The notes below the pieces were generated by a model, which worked only from the letters and a program-made list of their open reading frames with translations, did not search any database and was not told the origin of the DNA. The position numbers and the translations under genes were made by a program. DNA of 64,000 nucleotides from Thermoplasmatales archaeon E-plasma. Lineage in GTDB: Archaea; Thermoplasmatota; Thermoplasmata; Thermoplasmatales; Thermoplasmataceae. Below, in pieces: positions 27,894 to 38,660 of the stretch. The number at the start of each line of letters is the position of its first letter. Position 1 is the first letter of the stretch. The stretch lies in assembly GCA_000496135.1 (NCBI GenBank), contig KI542675.1, positions 310,001-374,000 of the forward strand, written 5' to 3'.

Positions 27894-28181
27894 TTATACT
27901 ACTTCATGAATGGTCAAAAAATTCTCTCCGGTTATCATACCGGGCGAGGGCTTTCTGGCATGAGCTTTCCTAAAGTCATCACTTTCTGTCCAGGCCTTAA
28001 AATCTTCCATGGTTTCCCAGTAGGTAAGAACTATATATGAATCGCCTTTAATAGGCCGTAATATTTCATTCTTTACGAAACCTTTTCTGTGTTTCAGATT
28101 TTCATTGGTATTTGCAAATCTTCCCTCGAAATCGCTGGCCATTGATGGATCCACTGGAATATGGTTCTGAACAACTATCAC
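27894..28181 (-). CDS. Antibiotic-biosynthesis-monooxygenase (ABM) domain protein
   Basis: A 95-residue ferredoxin-like ABM protein with the pattern IPVDPSMASDFEGRF, HRKGFVKNEILRP, YIVLTYWETMEDFKAWTESDDFRKAH. Relatives include haem-degrading (HmoA/MhuD/IsdG) enzymes and quinol monooxygenases. The Trp-rich YWETMEDFKAW stretch is closest to the HmoA type. Substrate unknown. Confidence 0.8.
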   Translation of the reverse strand: MIVVQNHIPVDPSMASDFEGRFANTNENLKHRKGFVKNEILRPIKGDSYIVLTYWETMEDFKAWTESDDFRKAHARKPSPGMITGENFLTIHEVV

Positions 28182-28207
28182 AAGCTAATAATGTAATTCT
28201 GTCTTAA

Positions 28208-30574
28208 TTAGTTTTTGAAAAAGCTTTCAAGAGTATTCTGCTGCGGATGGATTTCATCTTTCTTCTTTGTCTTTGGAATCTTGCCCGTCAGGGTCAAAGC
28301 CATGTCAAAGCTTTCCAGAACCCTGTTTACCGTTTCTTCAACTCTTTTCGCATAATATGCCCAATCCGGTTCATATGGAAAGTCCTGCCCATCTATGAAC
28401 GGTTCCACTTCCTGTGGAGATTTTGAACTGTCAGTTACAATCCATGAAACCTTCATTCCCGGGATGAACCGTTCCCCTTGCTCCTGAAGTTTTTTTGAAA
28501 TTCTTACATTTGCAAGTGAATCAGCATCCTTATACTTGTCGTAATCCTTCACAGATCTTGAAATTACCAGTTTTTTTATGTCCAACGTTCGATCCCCATC
28601 CAGTAATCTTTTGACGATTTTTTCACTGAATTCTCTGGCCCCTTCCTTATCTCTTTTCATAATGTAGTTAAAAACGGTTTCCAGAACCTCACTCTGTAAA
28701 TCAAAGGAATCTGTTCTCCTTACTTCATATCCTCTTACCAGCATTTTGCCTCTATCTGATTCAGGGTATGTGATCATACCAACATATCTCTTTTTGGCAC
28801 CGTGGGAGAAGAATGGATCCATAACCTTTTCGAATTCTATGGAAACGGAAAGTTCTGATGAAATCTTCGAACTCAGATCTTTGCCTATGGTTACCGCCTC
28901 TTCATCAGTCTTTGCTCCGGATTCTATGAATACACTATCAGTATCTCCATAAATAACTCTGAACCCATCATGCTTCAGAGTTTCAATAAGGCTCATTATG
29001 GTTTTCCTCGCATATGCTGTGATCGATCCTCCAATTTCCAGATTAGTAAACCGGTAAAAGGAAGATGCAAGAACTCCATAGAACGTATTCATCAATATTT
29101 TCAGAGCATTCTGAACTCCATCGTAATAGTCATATTCGGATCCGGATGATTTTTTGAGAAGTGCCTTGATCTTATCTCTCTCATTCATCAGCTCCCTGAG
29201 AATTCTAGGAACAAGTCCTTCTTTTTGTTTTATGTCGAGGAATCTGACTCCCGTTGGTGAAACAGTTGTTCCATTGGGATCAAGTGTGGTGAAACATATA
29301 TTGTACTTGATAATCATTGACGGGTACATGCTCTTGAAATCAAGCACAATTACTCTTGAGTACAATCCTGCTCCTATGGACTCAACATGCCCCCCTTCAA
29401 TGGGTTTTTCCTTTAGTGCCTGGGAAGCAGTCATTGGTACTCCAATATTTTCGCGGTCTGCCTTCCTTATAAGAATGGAATCAACGTAATTACTGGTTCC
29501 GCCATTGGTAGTATCTTCCAACGGGAGTTTAGTCACAGTAGCCATGAACATATTCCTGTCCAGAACCCTCATCTTATCCATTATCTGGAAAGTGAGGTAT
29601 GAATCTTTTATGCAATAATCTATAACTTCCTGTCTTCTGTTTCTCCATTCCTCCTCTATCTTCAGTCTGTCAATGTCATCCTTTCCTTCTCCCAGAAGTT
29701 CATTGGAAACATAGTTGAGGGTCTCATGCTTTGGTTTCAATATTCTTTTTACATTCCACCACACATCACTGACAATCCTTCCCTTTAACCTCCAGTACTG
29801 GTTTTGAATCCTTCTTGGTTCAGAACTGTCTCTTCCTATATTGAATCTGATTCCATACCTCTTCATTCTGTATTCAATAACAGGTAGATCGTAACCATCT
29901 ACGTTGTATCCAATAAGAACATCGGGGTCCTGAGATTGTACAAGTTTCACAAAATTTCTCAGGAGATCATCTTCCTCACCATCAACAGCACCCTTTGTTA
30001 TTTTATCTCCTTCCGCTATCGTATAACCTATAACGAGAATTTTTCCGTATTGTTCAGATGAAGATTCTGGAAATGCATTTTCTATATCAAAGCTTAGAAC
30101 CTTCAGAGCTGGATTGAAGTCAGTTGTGGTTACAATTTTATCAGCCCTGACTACCACATCAGTTAAATAATGTTTTTCTGTATTATATTCCTCACCAGTT
30201 ATTTCCACACAGGCTCCCAGATCGAGATCATATATGAAACGGTGATGGAACGGGATATCTGCAGCCATAACTGTTGAAACAAATAAACCTCTTATTTCAG
30301 GGACTTTCCATGGATGTTTAATGTATATGCGTTGAGCCTCTTTCATTTCGCCATTAACCCACAGGGATTTCCTTTCCATCTTTACAAACTCAGGATTTTT
30401 ACTGATTCCATCAAGTTCTCTCTGCTGTGGCGATATAACATCAAAATAAGGTAGAAAACCAAAATAGAGGGCAGTAACTGATTTTCCATCTTCTGTCCTT
30501 CCAAATAGCTCAACGATTAGCGGGTCTTCACGGAAAGAGTATGAAGCTGAAACCAACCTCATTTTTATGTTCAT
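28208..30574 (-). CDS. polB: Family B DNA polymerase
   Basis: An archaeal replicative-type DNA polymerase of about 790 residues with 3'-5' exonuclease. In order: Exo I (SFDIENAF), Exo II (GYNVDGYDLPV), Exo III (YCIKDSYLTFQ), Pol motif A (DFKSMYPSMII), motif B (KILMNTFYGVLASSFYR) and motif C (YGDTDSVF). All catalytic acidic residues are present. The C-terminus ends in QQNTLESFFKN, a PCNA-binding (PIP) box. The frame is open to 30604; ATG 30574 or 30562 is a more likely start because homologues begin close to RLVSASYSF. Confidence 0.96.
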   Translation of the reverse strand: MNIKMRLVSASYSFREDPLIVELFGRTEDGKSVTALYFGFLPYFDVISPQQRELDGISKNPEFVKMERKSLWVNGEMKEAQRIYIKHPWKVPEIRGLFVSTVMAADIPFHHRFIYDLDLGACVEITGEEYNTEKHYLTDVVVRADKIVTTTDFNPALKVLSFDIENAFPESSSEQYGKILVIGYTIAEGDKITKGAVDGEEDDLLRNFVKLVQSQDPDVLIGYNVDGYDLPVIEYRMKRYGIRFNIGRDSSEPRRIQNQYWRLKGRIVSDVWWNVKRILKPKHETLNYVSNELLGEGKDDIDRLKIEEEWRNRRQEVIDYCIKDSYLTFQIMDKMRVLDRNMFMATVTKLPLEDTTNGGTSNYVDSILIRKADRENIGVPMTASQALKEKPIEGGHVESIGAGLYSRVIVLDFKSMYPSMIIKYNICFTTLDPNGTTVSPTGVRFLDIKQKEGLVPRILRELMNERDKIKALLKKSSGSEYDYYDGVQNALKILMNTFYGVLASSFYRFTNLEIGGSITAYARKTIMSLIETLKHDGFRVIYGDTDSVFIESGAKTDEEAVTIGKDLSSKISSELSVSIEFEKVMDPFFSHGAKKRYVGMITYPESDRGKMLVRGYEVRRTDSFDLQSEVLETVFNYIMKRDKEGAREFSEKIVKRLLDGDRTLDIKKLVISRSVKDYDKYKDADSLANVRISKKLQEQGERFIPGMKVSWIVTDSSKSPQEVEPFIDGQDFPYEPDWAYYAKRVEETVNRVLESFDMALTLTGKIPKTKKKDEIHPQQNTLESFFKN

Positions 30575-30751
30575 ATAACACAATCCGTTATTATTACTTA
30601 ACATCTATGAGCAGGAAAATTTATGATGATTAAGGAAAATTCAACTTCGAATTAATTTATGAAAACGAGTTAAGTGGTAACCCTAATATTTCTGCAAAAC
30701 AATTAATAATGTATTATTTATTATATTTAAATCCAGAAATGGTGCAAAAGC

Positions 30752-31921
30752 ATGAATATTTTAAATGATCTGGTTAATAAGCATAATTTCTATCGGGAAT
30801 CCACCTTAAATCTGCAGGCTTCTGAAAATGTATTGAGTCAATCCGTGAGGGAGGCTTTGAGCTCTGATCTCGCATCCAGATATTCACACATCATGGATTC
30901 AGGGATCAATGGATATGGAGGCTGCAGGTACTCTGAAGAAATTCTAAGTGAAACAGAAAATTTGATGAAAAAACTCTATGGTTCAAAGTATGCTGAAGTA
31001 AAGACCATAGGTGGGCACGTTGCAGCTGAAGTAGCAATTCTTTCAACTATGAAAAAGAAGGAGAATATGCTGGCAATTGGAGAAAATTGTGGGGGATATA
31101 CAGGTTATTTTGGAAACTATATACCTTCAATGTTTTCCATTAATTCCTACGAAATTCCCTATGATGCCCAGAATCAGGAAATTAAATATGAAGAACTGGA
31201 AGGGGTTTGTAAAAATATAAATCCCTCAGTAATTATGCTTGGGCAATCCTTTTTTGTAAAGCCATATGATATGAAGAGAATTAGAGAAATTGGGAATGAG
31301 TGCAATGCACGAATAATCTATGACGGTTCCCATGTAATGGGTCTGATAGCAGGAAAACAGTTTCAGCCGGACGCTCTTAAGTATTCTGACATTCTTCTCG
31401 GTTCTACCCACAAGACCTTCTTCGGTCCTCAGGGAGGAATCGCCCTGACAAACGATGAGGAACTGAGCAGTAGAATGTCATTCAACACAGTGTGGAAAAC
31501 AATGGATAATTACCATTTAAACAGGATTGCGGCTCTTGGTGTAGCTGCTGAAGAAATGCTGCAGTATGGGGATGAATATGCGTCTCAGGTATGCAAAAAT
31601 TCCAGGCAACTTGGAAAGGCTCTGGAGGAACACGGAATAAAAGTAAAATATTCTCCATGGTATTCCTACTCACACCAGGTACATCTTTCCACTGAAAACG
31701 AGGGCAGATTTGGAAATTTCCATAAAATCAGCCAAAAACTTGAAGAGAATGGAATCATAACGGATAGGGAAGGGCGAATCGGAACCGCCGAGATAACAAG
31801 GATGGGCTATAATGAAATGGGTAATATTGCATCCTTAATCGAAGAATCTCTATTGGGTAAAGATGTAAAGTATAATGTAAAAGAGTTGAGAAGAAGTTTG
31901 AAAATGAGATATTGCAGGTGA
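30752..31921 (+). CDS. glyA: Serine hydroxymethyltransferase
   Basis: A 389-residue PLP enzyme, shorter than bacterial GlyA, converting serine and a tetrahydropterin to glycine and methylene-pterin. Visible: NLQASENVLS, SRYSHIMDSGINGYGGCRY, YDGSHVMGLIAG and the lysine of LGSTHKTFFGPQGG. TATA-like TTTAAAT at about 30726-30732 is about 26 bases before ATG 30752, so the mRNA should be leaderless. The next gene starts six bases after it. The glycine cleavage subunits are elsewhere in the window, which fits a shared C1 metabolism. Confidence 0.9.
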   Translation: MNILNDLVNKHNFYRESTLNLQASENVLSQSVREALSSDLASRYSHIMDSGINGYGGCRYSEEILSETENLMKKLYGSKYAEVKTIGGHVAAEVAILSTMKKKENMLAIGENCGGYTGYFGNYIPSMFSINSYEIPYDAQNQEIKYEELEGVCKNINPSVIMLGQSFFVKPYDMKRIREIGNECNARIIYDGSHVMGLIAGKQFQPDALKYSDILLGSTHKTFFGPQGGIALTNDEELSSRMSFNTVWKTMDNYHLNRIAALGVAAEEMLQYGDEYASQVCKNSRQLGKALEEHGIKVKYSPWYSYSHQVHLSTENEGRFGNFHKISQKLEENGIITDREGRIGTAEITRMGYNEMGNIASLIEESLLGKDVKYNVKELRRSLKMRYCR

Positions 31922-31926
31922 TATAA

Positions 31927-33030
31927 ATGAAATCAGTAAATGATATAATGACGCAGAATCCAGTAAGTGTAGAAGAAGGTATGACAATAATGAATGTTAT
32001 TTCAAAACTGAAAGATAACAGAATAAGCCAGGTTCCAGTTGTTTCAGGGAAAAGGTATGTGGGTATGCTGGGATATCGTGAAATTTTAAGGAGAAAAAGT
32101 ATCAGCATAAATGCCAGAGTTGGAAATATGGCAGTGACTTCATCAACTTTATCACCATCTGATTCTATTGAAGCTGCATTGAGAAAATTAAAGCAAAGCG
32201 GCAATAACGCCATACCAGTTGTAGAGAAAGATCATCTTGTAGGGATAGTTTCCAGGTCTGATATCCTGAAAAATATCGAGGAATTCGGTGGTATGGAAAA
32301 CATGAAAATCATGGATATAATAATTGAAGATCCATTTCTGGTTAAGGAATCTGAAGATGCAGAAAAGGCATTGGAAATAATGCGGTCGCAGGATTCAAGT
32401 GAGTTACCAGTTGTTGATGATCTGGGTAGAATTACCGGAATAATAAGATTCAATGAAATATCAGATATAGATTACAGAGGAGAATTTGCAAAGCTCAGAT
32501 TTGGTCAACTTTCATCTGGAGATATGGAAAAGGGGATAATATGCGGGTCTATTAAAGAAAATCCAGTCTATGCACTGGAATCCGAAAATATACTTGATGC
32601 AAGAGACACACTCATAGAATCTAAACTTCACAGTCTGCCAGTATGCACGAAAGATCTCAGGGTCATAGGAATAATAACTATTGATGACATTCTCAATACA
32701 ATCCCTTCTGAAAAATCTGATGATGGAATAATGCTTAATATTTCCGGATTGGGAACAGGAGATTCAGATTTATACGATATTATATACTTTTTAACAGATA
32801 AATTCACTCAAAGGGTTACAAAAGTAGCTGGCCTGAACAATGGAACTTTGAATATCCATGTGATGAAGCATCACTCACAGGGGAGAACAAAATATTCAAT
32901 AAGGACCAGATTTGCTGCAAAGAGAACGAATATGACAATCAGCGATCACGATTGGAACTTTGGAAAGTGTCTGTCGCGTATCTTTGAGACATATGAAAAG
33001 AGATTAAAAAAGGACATGAATAAGGATTGA
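31927..33030 (+). CDS. Four-CBS-domain protein with a C-terminal hibernation-factor-like domain
   Basis: A 367-residue protein. Four CBS motifs form two Bateman modules in residues about 1-255 (each contains a variant of IPVV or LPVV and VGIVSRSDIL). The last 95 residues look like an HPF/S30EA (ribosome hibernation) fold: a short beta strand LNIHVMKHH, then KYSIRTRFAAKRTNM and a helix with EKRLKK. CBS modules bind adenosine nucleotides, so the protein may adjust ribosome hibernation to energy state. The hibernation assignment is inference from the pattern. An AGGTGAT ribosome site ends at the glyA stop, so it is in one operon with glyA. Confidence 0.75.
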   Translation: MKSVNDIMTQNPVSVEEGMTIMNVISKLKDNRISQVPVVSGKRYVGMLGYREILRRKSISINARVGNMAVTSSTLSPSDSIEAALRKLKQSGNNAIPVVEKDHLVGIVSRSDILKNIEEFGGMENMKIMDIIIEDPFLVKESEDAEKALEIMRSQDSSELPVVDDLGRITGIIRFNEISDIDYRGEFAKLRFGQLSSGDMEKGIICGSIKENPVYALESENILDARDTLIESKLHSLPVCTKDLRVIGIITIDDILNTIPSEKSDDGIMLNISGLGTGDSDLYDIIYFLTDKFTQRVTKVAGLNNGTLNIHVMKHHSQGRTKYSIRTRFAAKRTNMTISDHDWNFGKCLSRIFETYEKRLKKDMNKD

Positions 33031-33393
33031 ATGCCAAATCCAAAATAATATTTCCTTTTTTATTTTATATGTTTTCCGGTGTTATATGCCCATAGAACGC
33101 ATTTTTGAAATTTTTTAGGAATACTATTTTGTATTAGGTAAAACTTGGTTATTTGATCACATATTTAAGATAGGGGGTATCATATTCAAAAACCGATAAC
33201 AACTCTACAAAATACAGTTCTCAATGATATTATAAAATGACATTATGATCACCTCATCAGGTGTAGTTGAATGAAAATTCATTTAAAATCGCGACAATAA
33301 ATGATCAGAATTGTGAAATTAAATATGATTTTTAGTAGCTTATGATTGCCCAAGTGTTCAAAAATAATGGATTTGAAAATTTAATTTCCAAAC
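33031..33393. other. Intergenic region between convergent genes
   Basis: About 360 AT-rich bases between convergent genes. A T-rich run at 33051-33068 is a likely terminator of the glyA-CBS operon. Nothing else is visible. Confidence 0.5.
33051..33068 (+). terminator. T-rich terminator after the CBS gene
   Basis: TTTCC followed by a run of T and A-T bases lies 20 bases after the CBS stop. Archaeal termination needs only such U-rich tracts. Confidence 0.4.
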
Positions 33394-35778
33394 CTATTTT
33401 ATTCTTTCATTCAACTTCTGGTAAATGGTAAGTTCCTCAACCCCTTTTTCAATTCCCTGGTTAATGTCAGGGGACTTATTCCTATTAACAAAGTCATCTA
33501 TTTTTGCTTTGTCCGTGAGTCCCACATATGGAATAACAGATTCAATGAATCTCGATTCATATCCGGTACCTCCGTAGTATTTTCTGAACAGGGCTAGAAG
33601 AGAATCCATATCATTGGCTATATTCTTTCTTGTATCAGGGTTTCTGGATGCAGTGACAAAAAAGGTCCTGGAATCCTGCTTTTTTATCTGCTGTGACTTC
33701 ACAAGTTCCATGATCCTGTTGTAGTTATTCTCTCCCTTAAGCCATCCCATTGATGATATGAGTTTAACCCTGTCCTCGTCGTTATTCTGTCTTTTCATTG
33801 ATTCAACAAGACTTTCACTGTCATTGGTTGCGATTGCATGGGCCGTGGACACAGCCATTCTCAGGTTGGGATCAATTTTATCATAATCTTTGAACTTCTT
33901 ATCCAGTTCCTTGGCAAACTCACTATCAAAATGTACAAGGGCCAGATTAACACGCCCCCTCAATATTGAAATATTTGCGGGTTCACCGTTTTTCTTATCA
34001 CCAAGTCTCTTCTGATGATAAGAGAAATATTCCTTTCCAAGAGGCATTATCTTTTCCTTATTTTGAATGACCAAACGCAATTCAGACAATTGTCCTATGA
34101 TTTCATTTATCACCGTATATTCTTCATCCTTCGAAAAACTTGTTAGTATGTTTTTATAGGTATTGAAGTTGGAGGCTCCTGAGACAAGAGCGGCGAAAGC
34201 ATCTGAAAGAATTCCCCACTTGTCAAAAGAATTCATTGAATCCTTTTTGGAAAGAACATGTTGCAGGAGATCGCCTTCATAATTTACTCGATAAAACCCT
34301 GTATGGTTCTCATTAAATCTAAGAAAATCCTTTCCGTCAATATCCATTTCATTTTTATTGAATAATATGGATTCCTTCTTTGAACCACTCCTGATCACTG
34401 TAAGAGGGATTGGCCATATTGTATCATCAGAGCTACCATCCAGTCTGAACTTTTTTTGCGAAAGGTGTATCCTATCGCCGGATTTCTTCGCTGTTATTAT
34501 GGGATAACCCGGTGTTTTTATCCATGCACTCATAACATTGGAAATATCCTTCCCGGAAGCTTTTTCTATTGCTGTCCAAAGATCATTTCCTATGGCATTC
34601 GAAAAGCTGTTTTTCTTCAGGTGGTTTCTAACCCCGTCTCTGAATGCACTTTCCCCTGCATATGCCTCAATCATTCTTAATATGCTGCCACCCTTACCAT
34701 AACTGATTTCATCGAATATTTGGGCTATTTCATTTGGATTCTTTACTTCCACATCTATTGGATGGGTTTTTCTAAGACTATCCCCATGCAATGCACCGCT
34801 TGTTTGCGATATGATAAAATCGTCAAATACATTCCATTCCTTATGCCTTGCATCAGCAGACTTAAAACTCATGAAGGTAGCAAAGCTTTCGTTTAGCCAG
34901 AGGTCATTCCACCATTTCATTGTCACTAGATTTCCAAACCACTGATGTGCCAGTTCATGGGCAATTACTTCATCAGCATTTTTTATGGCGGAAGCACTTG
35001 ATGATCCATCAAGATTCAGGAGAACCTCTCTGAATGTTATGGCTCCCCAGTTTTCCATTGCTCCGAATGCAAATTCAGGTACTGCAATGAGGTGAAGTTT
35101 AGGTAGCTGGTAATTAATACCGAAATATTCCTCATAGAATTTTAGTGAACCCTTAGCCATTTCTATTGGTATGCTTGAGTCTTTCATATTTCCCTTCGAC
35201 GTGATCAAATAAACAGGCTTTCCGTTATAATCTCCTCTACCAACATCGTAGTGTCCTGCACCAATATACACCAGATATGTTGACATTTTAGGGGTTTTCA
35301 TGAATTTTATGGTTTTTCTTTGGCCATTTTCTGTTATTCTCTCCTCAGGCATATTCGAAATTGCTTCAAAGTCCCTTGGAATATCCATTGTTATTGAAAA
35401 TTCAGCCTTATATGCGGGGTTGTCTATGCATGGAAACGTGTACCTTGCACCTGTGGCTTCAAATTGAGATGAAAAGAAAGGTCCCGATTTAGTATCTGAA
35501 TAATAAAGTCCATTTAATGAGTCTGAAACCTTACCATTAAATACTATGTCAAGCTCAATTTTCCCTGAAAAATTTCCATTGACTCTAAGCTCCTGCTTTT
35601 CATTGTCTATGTTAAATTGGCAATCCTTTCCGTTTATCTTAAGGCTCGAGATGGATAAACCAACAGAATCAAGTGCAATCGAACCATTTGCAATTCCAAT
35701 AATTTTTTCTATACCTCTGAAAGTCTTTTTTTCCGTATCAAGGTTTAGCTCGATATTATATAGTTCAACGCTTTCCAT
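33394..35778 (-). CDS. M1 aminopeptidase, tricorn-interacting factor F2/F3 type
   Basis: A zinc aminopeptidase of about 794 residues that completes breakdown of peptides released by the proteasome or tricorn protease in the cytoplasm. Visible: the exopeptidase motif GAMENWGAITFRE (about 238-250) and the zinc motif HELAHQWFGN-x-VTMKWWNDLWLNE (about 270-295) with both histidines and the distal Glu. The family C-terminal helical domain follows. F2 and F3 of Thermoplasma are this length; which one this is cannot be told. ATG 35778 is preferred to the upstream GTG 35787. Confidence 0.92.
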   Translation of the reverse strand: MESVELYNIELNLDTEKKTFRGIEKIIGIANGSIALDSVGLSISSLKINGKDCQFNIDNEKQELRVNGNFSGKIELDIVFNGKVSDSLNGLYYSDTKSGPFFSSQFEATGARYTFPCIDNPAYKAEFSITMDIPRDFEAISNMPEERITENGQRKTIKFMKTPKMSTYLVYIGAGHYDVGRGDYNGKPVYLITSKGNMKDSSIPIEMAKGSLKFYEEYFGINYQLPKLHLIAVPEFAFGAMENWGAITFREVLLNLDGSSSASAIKNADEVIAHELAHQWFGNLVTMKWWNDLWLNESFATFMSFKSADARHKEWNVFDDFIISQTSGALHGDSLRKTHPIDVEVKNPNEIAQIFDEISYGKGGSILRMIEAYAGESAFRDGVRNHLKKNSFSNAIGNDLWTAIEKASGKDISNVMSAWIKTPGYPIITAKKSGDRIHLSQKKFRLDGSSDDTIWPIPLTVIRSGSKKESILFNKNEMDIDGKDFLRFNENHTGFYRVNYEGDLLQHVLSKKDSMNSFDKWGILSDAFAALVSGASNFNTYKNILTSFSKDEEYTVINEIIGQLSELRLVIQNKEKIMPLGKEYFSYHQKRLGDKKNGEPANISILRGRVNLALVHFDSEFAKELDKKFKDYDKIDPNLRMAVSTAHAIATNDSESLVESMKRQNNDEDRVKLISSMGWLKGENNYNRIMELVKSQQIKKQDSRTFFVTASRNPDTRKNIANDMDSLLALFRKYYGGTGYESRFIESVIPYVGLTDKAKIDDFVNRNKSPDINQGIEKGVEELTIYQKLNERIK

Positions 35779-36012
35779 AGTTGACACATCTTAATTCCAT
35801 AATTAACTATTTCGTTAGGTTTTATCATGCAGCATGTCAATCTCTATCACCACGAAAATCGTAAAATATAATCCTGTTCTAATTTTGAAAACAGGTTTTT
35901 TCAATTTAATTTTATGCGTATATATTTGAAACTATTTGTAATCGCTCGCTTTTGACACTTCGAAGTAATAACACGTGCAAAAAATCTTAACTTTGTTATG
36001 AGAAGATCATTT

Positions 36013-36020
36013 CTTATAAA
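36013..36020 (+). promoter_or_regulatory. TATA box of sua5-purE-purK
   Basis: CTTATAAA is centred about 27 bases before TTG 36044. This supports the TTG as both transcript start and translation start. Confidence 0.55.
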
Positions 36021-36043
36021 CGACGATGGTATAATCCTTCAGA

Positions 36044-37054
36044 TTGACAGAATATCTTAATTCGAATTGCAATCAATTTAACTCAGACGACGTATATTCA
36101 GCTTCAAAAGTGATTGTTAATGATGGAATTGTCATATTTCCAACAGAGACAGTTTATGGAATAGGAGCAAATGCCCTTTCCAACAGGGCATGTGAAAAAA
36201 TTTTCAAGATAAAAGGGCGGCCACAGGATAACCCATTGATTGTCCATGCCTCATCAACGGAGGAGGTGGAAAAAATAGCCGATGTTAAGAAAGTTACCCA
36301 TTTTCAAGAATTAACAAAACTCTGGCCAGGTCCGTTAACGGTAATATTTCCATCACTGGGCGTAGTCAGTTCTTCAGCAACAGCTGGTCAGGATACAGTG
36401 GCCATAAGAATTCCGGACTGTAATCTTGCACTTGAGCTAATTCGAAAGAGCGGGGTGCCAATTGCAGCGCCTAGCGCCAATCTCTCAACAAGACCGAGCA
36501 TAACTGATTCTGTTTATCTGAAAAGTAATTTTGATGGAAAAGTGGATGTTATATTTGATGCAGGGAAGACCAGATATGGTATAGAATCAACAGTTATTAT
36601 GCCCAGAGGCGATTCCTGCCTTATATTAAGACCAGGAATTTATACAGAAGATGATCTCAGTGAAATATTCAACAAAGTGACCTTTTCAGAAGATTTGGCA
36701 GGCTCCCCAAGATCTCCAGGAACAAAGTACAGGCATTATTCCCCGTCAAAGAAGCTATATATGCCATGGTCCACGGAAGATTTAATGAAAATTCAGGAAA
36801 AGCGCCCCGAAAGATATGCAATTATATGTTCGTCAGAGACGGGTATAAAAATAGGGGGAAAAAATTTAATTCTCATGGGTAGTAACAGGGATCCATATGA
36901 AATTGCATCTAATCTGTATGATTCTCTTATAAAGTTTGATATAGGTCCGTACGAAGAAGGTCTTATTGAACCTCTTTCCGGGAGTGGCATATATTTATCT
37001 ATTATGAATAGAATAAAGAAAGCAGCAATACCTCTTAAGGAGGGTGAGTTATAA
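36044..37054 (+). CDS. Threonylcarbamoyl-AMP synthase (Sua5)
   Basis: A 336-residue Sua5 protein that makes threonylcarbamoyl-AMP for t6A at tRNA position 37. The N-terminal YrdC domain has [48 protein letters not shown] and [11 protein letters not shown]. The C-terminal Sua5 domain (from about 225) completes the longer form found in archaea. The start is TTG 36044, apparently leaderless. It is the first gene of an operon with purE and purK, although the functions are unrelated. Confidence 0.94.
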   Translation: MTEYLNSNCNQFNSDDVYSASKVIVNDGIVIFPTETVYGIGANALSNRACEKIFKIKGRPQDNPLIVHASSTEEVEKIADVKKVTHFQELTKLWPGPLTVIFPSLGVVSSSATAGQDTVAIRIPDCNLALELIRKSGVPIAAPSANLSTRPSITDSVYLKSNFDGKVDVIFDAGKTRYGIESTVIMPRGDSCLILRPGIYTEDDLSEIFNKVTFSEDLAGSPRSPGTKYRHYSPSKKLYMPWSTEDLMKIQEKRPERYAIICSSETGIKIGGKNLILMGSNRDPYEIASNLYDSLIKFDIGPYEEGLIEPLSGSGIYLSIMNRIKKAAIPLKEGEL

Positions 37055-37055
37055 A

Positions 37056-37526
37056 ATGCCAAGTGTGAGTATAATTATGGGAAGCAGAAGTGATCTGGAG
37101 GTAATGAAGGAAGCCAAAGATATATTTGACGAATTCTCAGTGGAATCCGAGATAAAAATTGTATCAGCCCATCGAACTCCTCAATACATGTATGAGTTTG
37201 CAAAATCTGCTTCATCAAGGGGGATTAAAGTAATTATCGCTGGAGCAGGCGGATCTGCCCACCTTCCAGGGATGACTGCCTCTTTGACAACATTACCGGT
37301 GATAGGTGTTCCCATATCGACCAAATCGCTTAAAGGAATGGACTCGCTTCTTTCTATTGTTCAAATGCCATTTGGGATTCCGGTGGCAACTGTTGCCATC
37401 AACGGTTCGAAGAATGCGGCCCTCCTTGCCATTCGGATTCTGGCAGTTTCTGATTCAGCTCTTTCAGATAAACTAAAAATCTTCATGGAACGACAGACAA
37501 AGGCAGTTATGGAAGATAGCTTATGA
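37056..37526 (+). CDS. purE: PurE, N5-carboxyaminoimidazole ribonucleotide mutase
   Basis: A 156-residue PurE with [42 protein letters not shown] and GVPI signatures. It converts N5-CAIR to CAIR in purine synthesis. ATG 37056 is chosen because a strong AAGGAGGGTGA ribosome site lies about eight bases upstream. It overlaps purK by four bases (ATGA). Confidence 0.95.
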   Translation: MPSVSIIMGSRSDLEVMKEAKDIFDEFSVESEIKIVSAHRTPQYMYEFAKSASSRGIKVIIAGAGGSAHLPGMTASLTTLPVIGVPISTKSLKGMDSLLSIVQMPFGIPVATVAINGSKNAALLAIRILAVSDSALSDKLKIFMERQTKAVMEDSL

Positions 37527-38605
37527 AAAAACTTGGAATAATAGGCGGTGGACAACTTGGTCTCATGATGATACTCGAATCCCGTTACCTGCCAATCCAT
37601 TTTAATGTTCTGGTTGAAAATAGAAATGAACCGGCATGCAAAATTGCCGATGATGTTTATCTTGTTAATGATTACAGGGACTTTGTAGACAACTCAGACA
37701 TTGTAACATTCGAGTTTGAACATGTGGATGAGAGGGCGCTTGATTATGCATCGCAACAAAATAAACTGCGGCCCAATATTAATTGCATATCGCTTAAGCG
37801 CCAGCGGATGCTGGAGAAACAATTTCTGCTTGACAAAAAACTTCCGGTGGGAAAGTTTACAGTATGCGGCAACAGAAAAGAGCTCATGGAGGCACTCAAT
37901 GCTTTTGACCGCGGTGTTATCAAAGAATCAGCAGGTGGTTATGACGGAAAAGGGCAGTATTATTACACGAAAAACAATGTTCCAGAGATCCTTTCCGATG
38001 GGCCATTCGTAGTTGAGGAGTTTGTTGACTATGACTACGAAGCTTCCATTATAGGCTGCAGGACTGAGAATGGGGATTTCTTTTCCTATGAGCCATCATT
38101 TAATAAGAATCTCAGGGGTATGCTTCTGTGGAATCTCGGACCAAGGAAACTGGAAGACGCGAAGGATCTGGCGAGAAAGTTAATGGATTCTCTGGATTAT
38201 ATTGGAGTAATGGGCCTTGAACTTTTCGTTTCAAAGGGGAAGGTGTTAATAAATGAATTTGCGCCAAGAGTTCACAACTCCGGTCATCACACCCTTATGG
38301 GGCATTCTATTTCCCAGTTTGAGTTACACGTAAGAACAGTTATGGGTTTTCCTGTTCTGGAACCGGTTGCTTTTACTAATACTGGAATCATAAACATCAT
38401 TGGAAAAACTTTAACAGATAATGAAACTGAGAAAATCCTCTCGATTGAGGGAACAAGGTTATTCTCTTACGGGAAGGCAGAAACCAGACGAAGAAGAAAA
38501 ATGGGGCATATATGTGTTTCCGGAGAATCTCAGGAAGTTCTTCTCAACAATATTGAGAATATTCAAAATATAGTCTATGGAGAAAAAATTGAAGATTATA
38601 TATGA
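37523..38605 (+). CDS. purK: PurK, N5-carboxyaminoimidazole ribonucleotide synthetase
   Basis: A 360-residue ATP-grasp enzyme that carboxylates AIR with ATP and bicarbonate. Visible: the N-terminal [21 protein letters not shown], a glycine loop near [26 protein letters not shown], and [15 protein letters not shown] (about 250-264). Its product feeds PurE, the adjacent gene with which it overlaps, so this is the two-step PurK/PurE route. Confidence 0.95.
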   Translation: MKKLGIIGGGQLGLMMILESRYLPIHFNVLVENRNEPACKIADDVYLVNDYRDFVDNSDIVTFEFEHVDERALDYASQQNKLRPNINCISLKRQRMLEKQFLLDKKLPVGKFTVCGNRKELMEALNAFDRGVIKESAGGYDGKGQYYYTKNNVPEILSDGPFVVEEFVDYDYEASIIGCRTENGDFFSYEPSFNKNLRGMLLWNLGPRKLEDAKDLARKLMDSLDYIGVMGLELFVSKGKVLINEFAPRVHNSGHHTLMGHSISQFELHVRTVMGFPVLEPVAFTNTGIINIIGKTLTDNETEKILSIEGTRLFSYGKAETRRRRKMGHICVSGESQEVLLNNIENIQNIVYGEKIEDYI

Positions 38606-38660
38606 CAGGCGTGCTAACATTTTCCAGCATGAAATACAAAATCACCATGTGTGCAGGACT

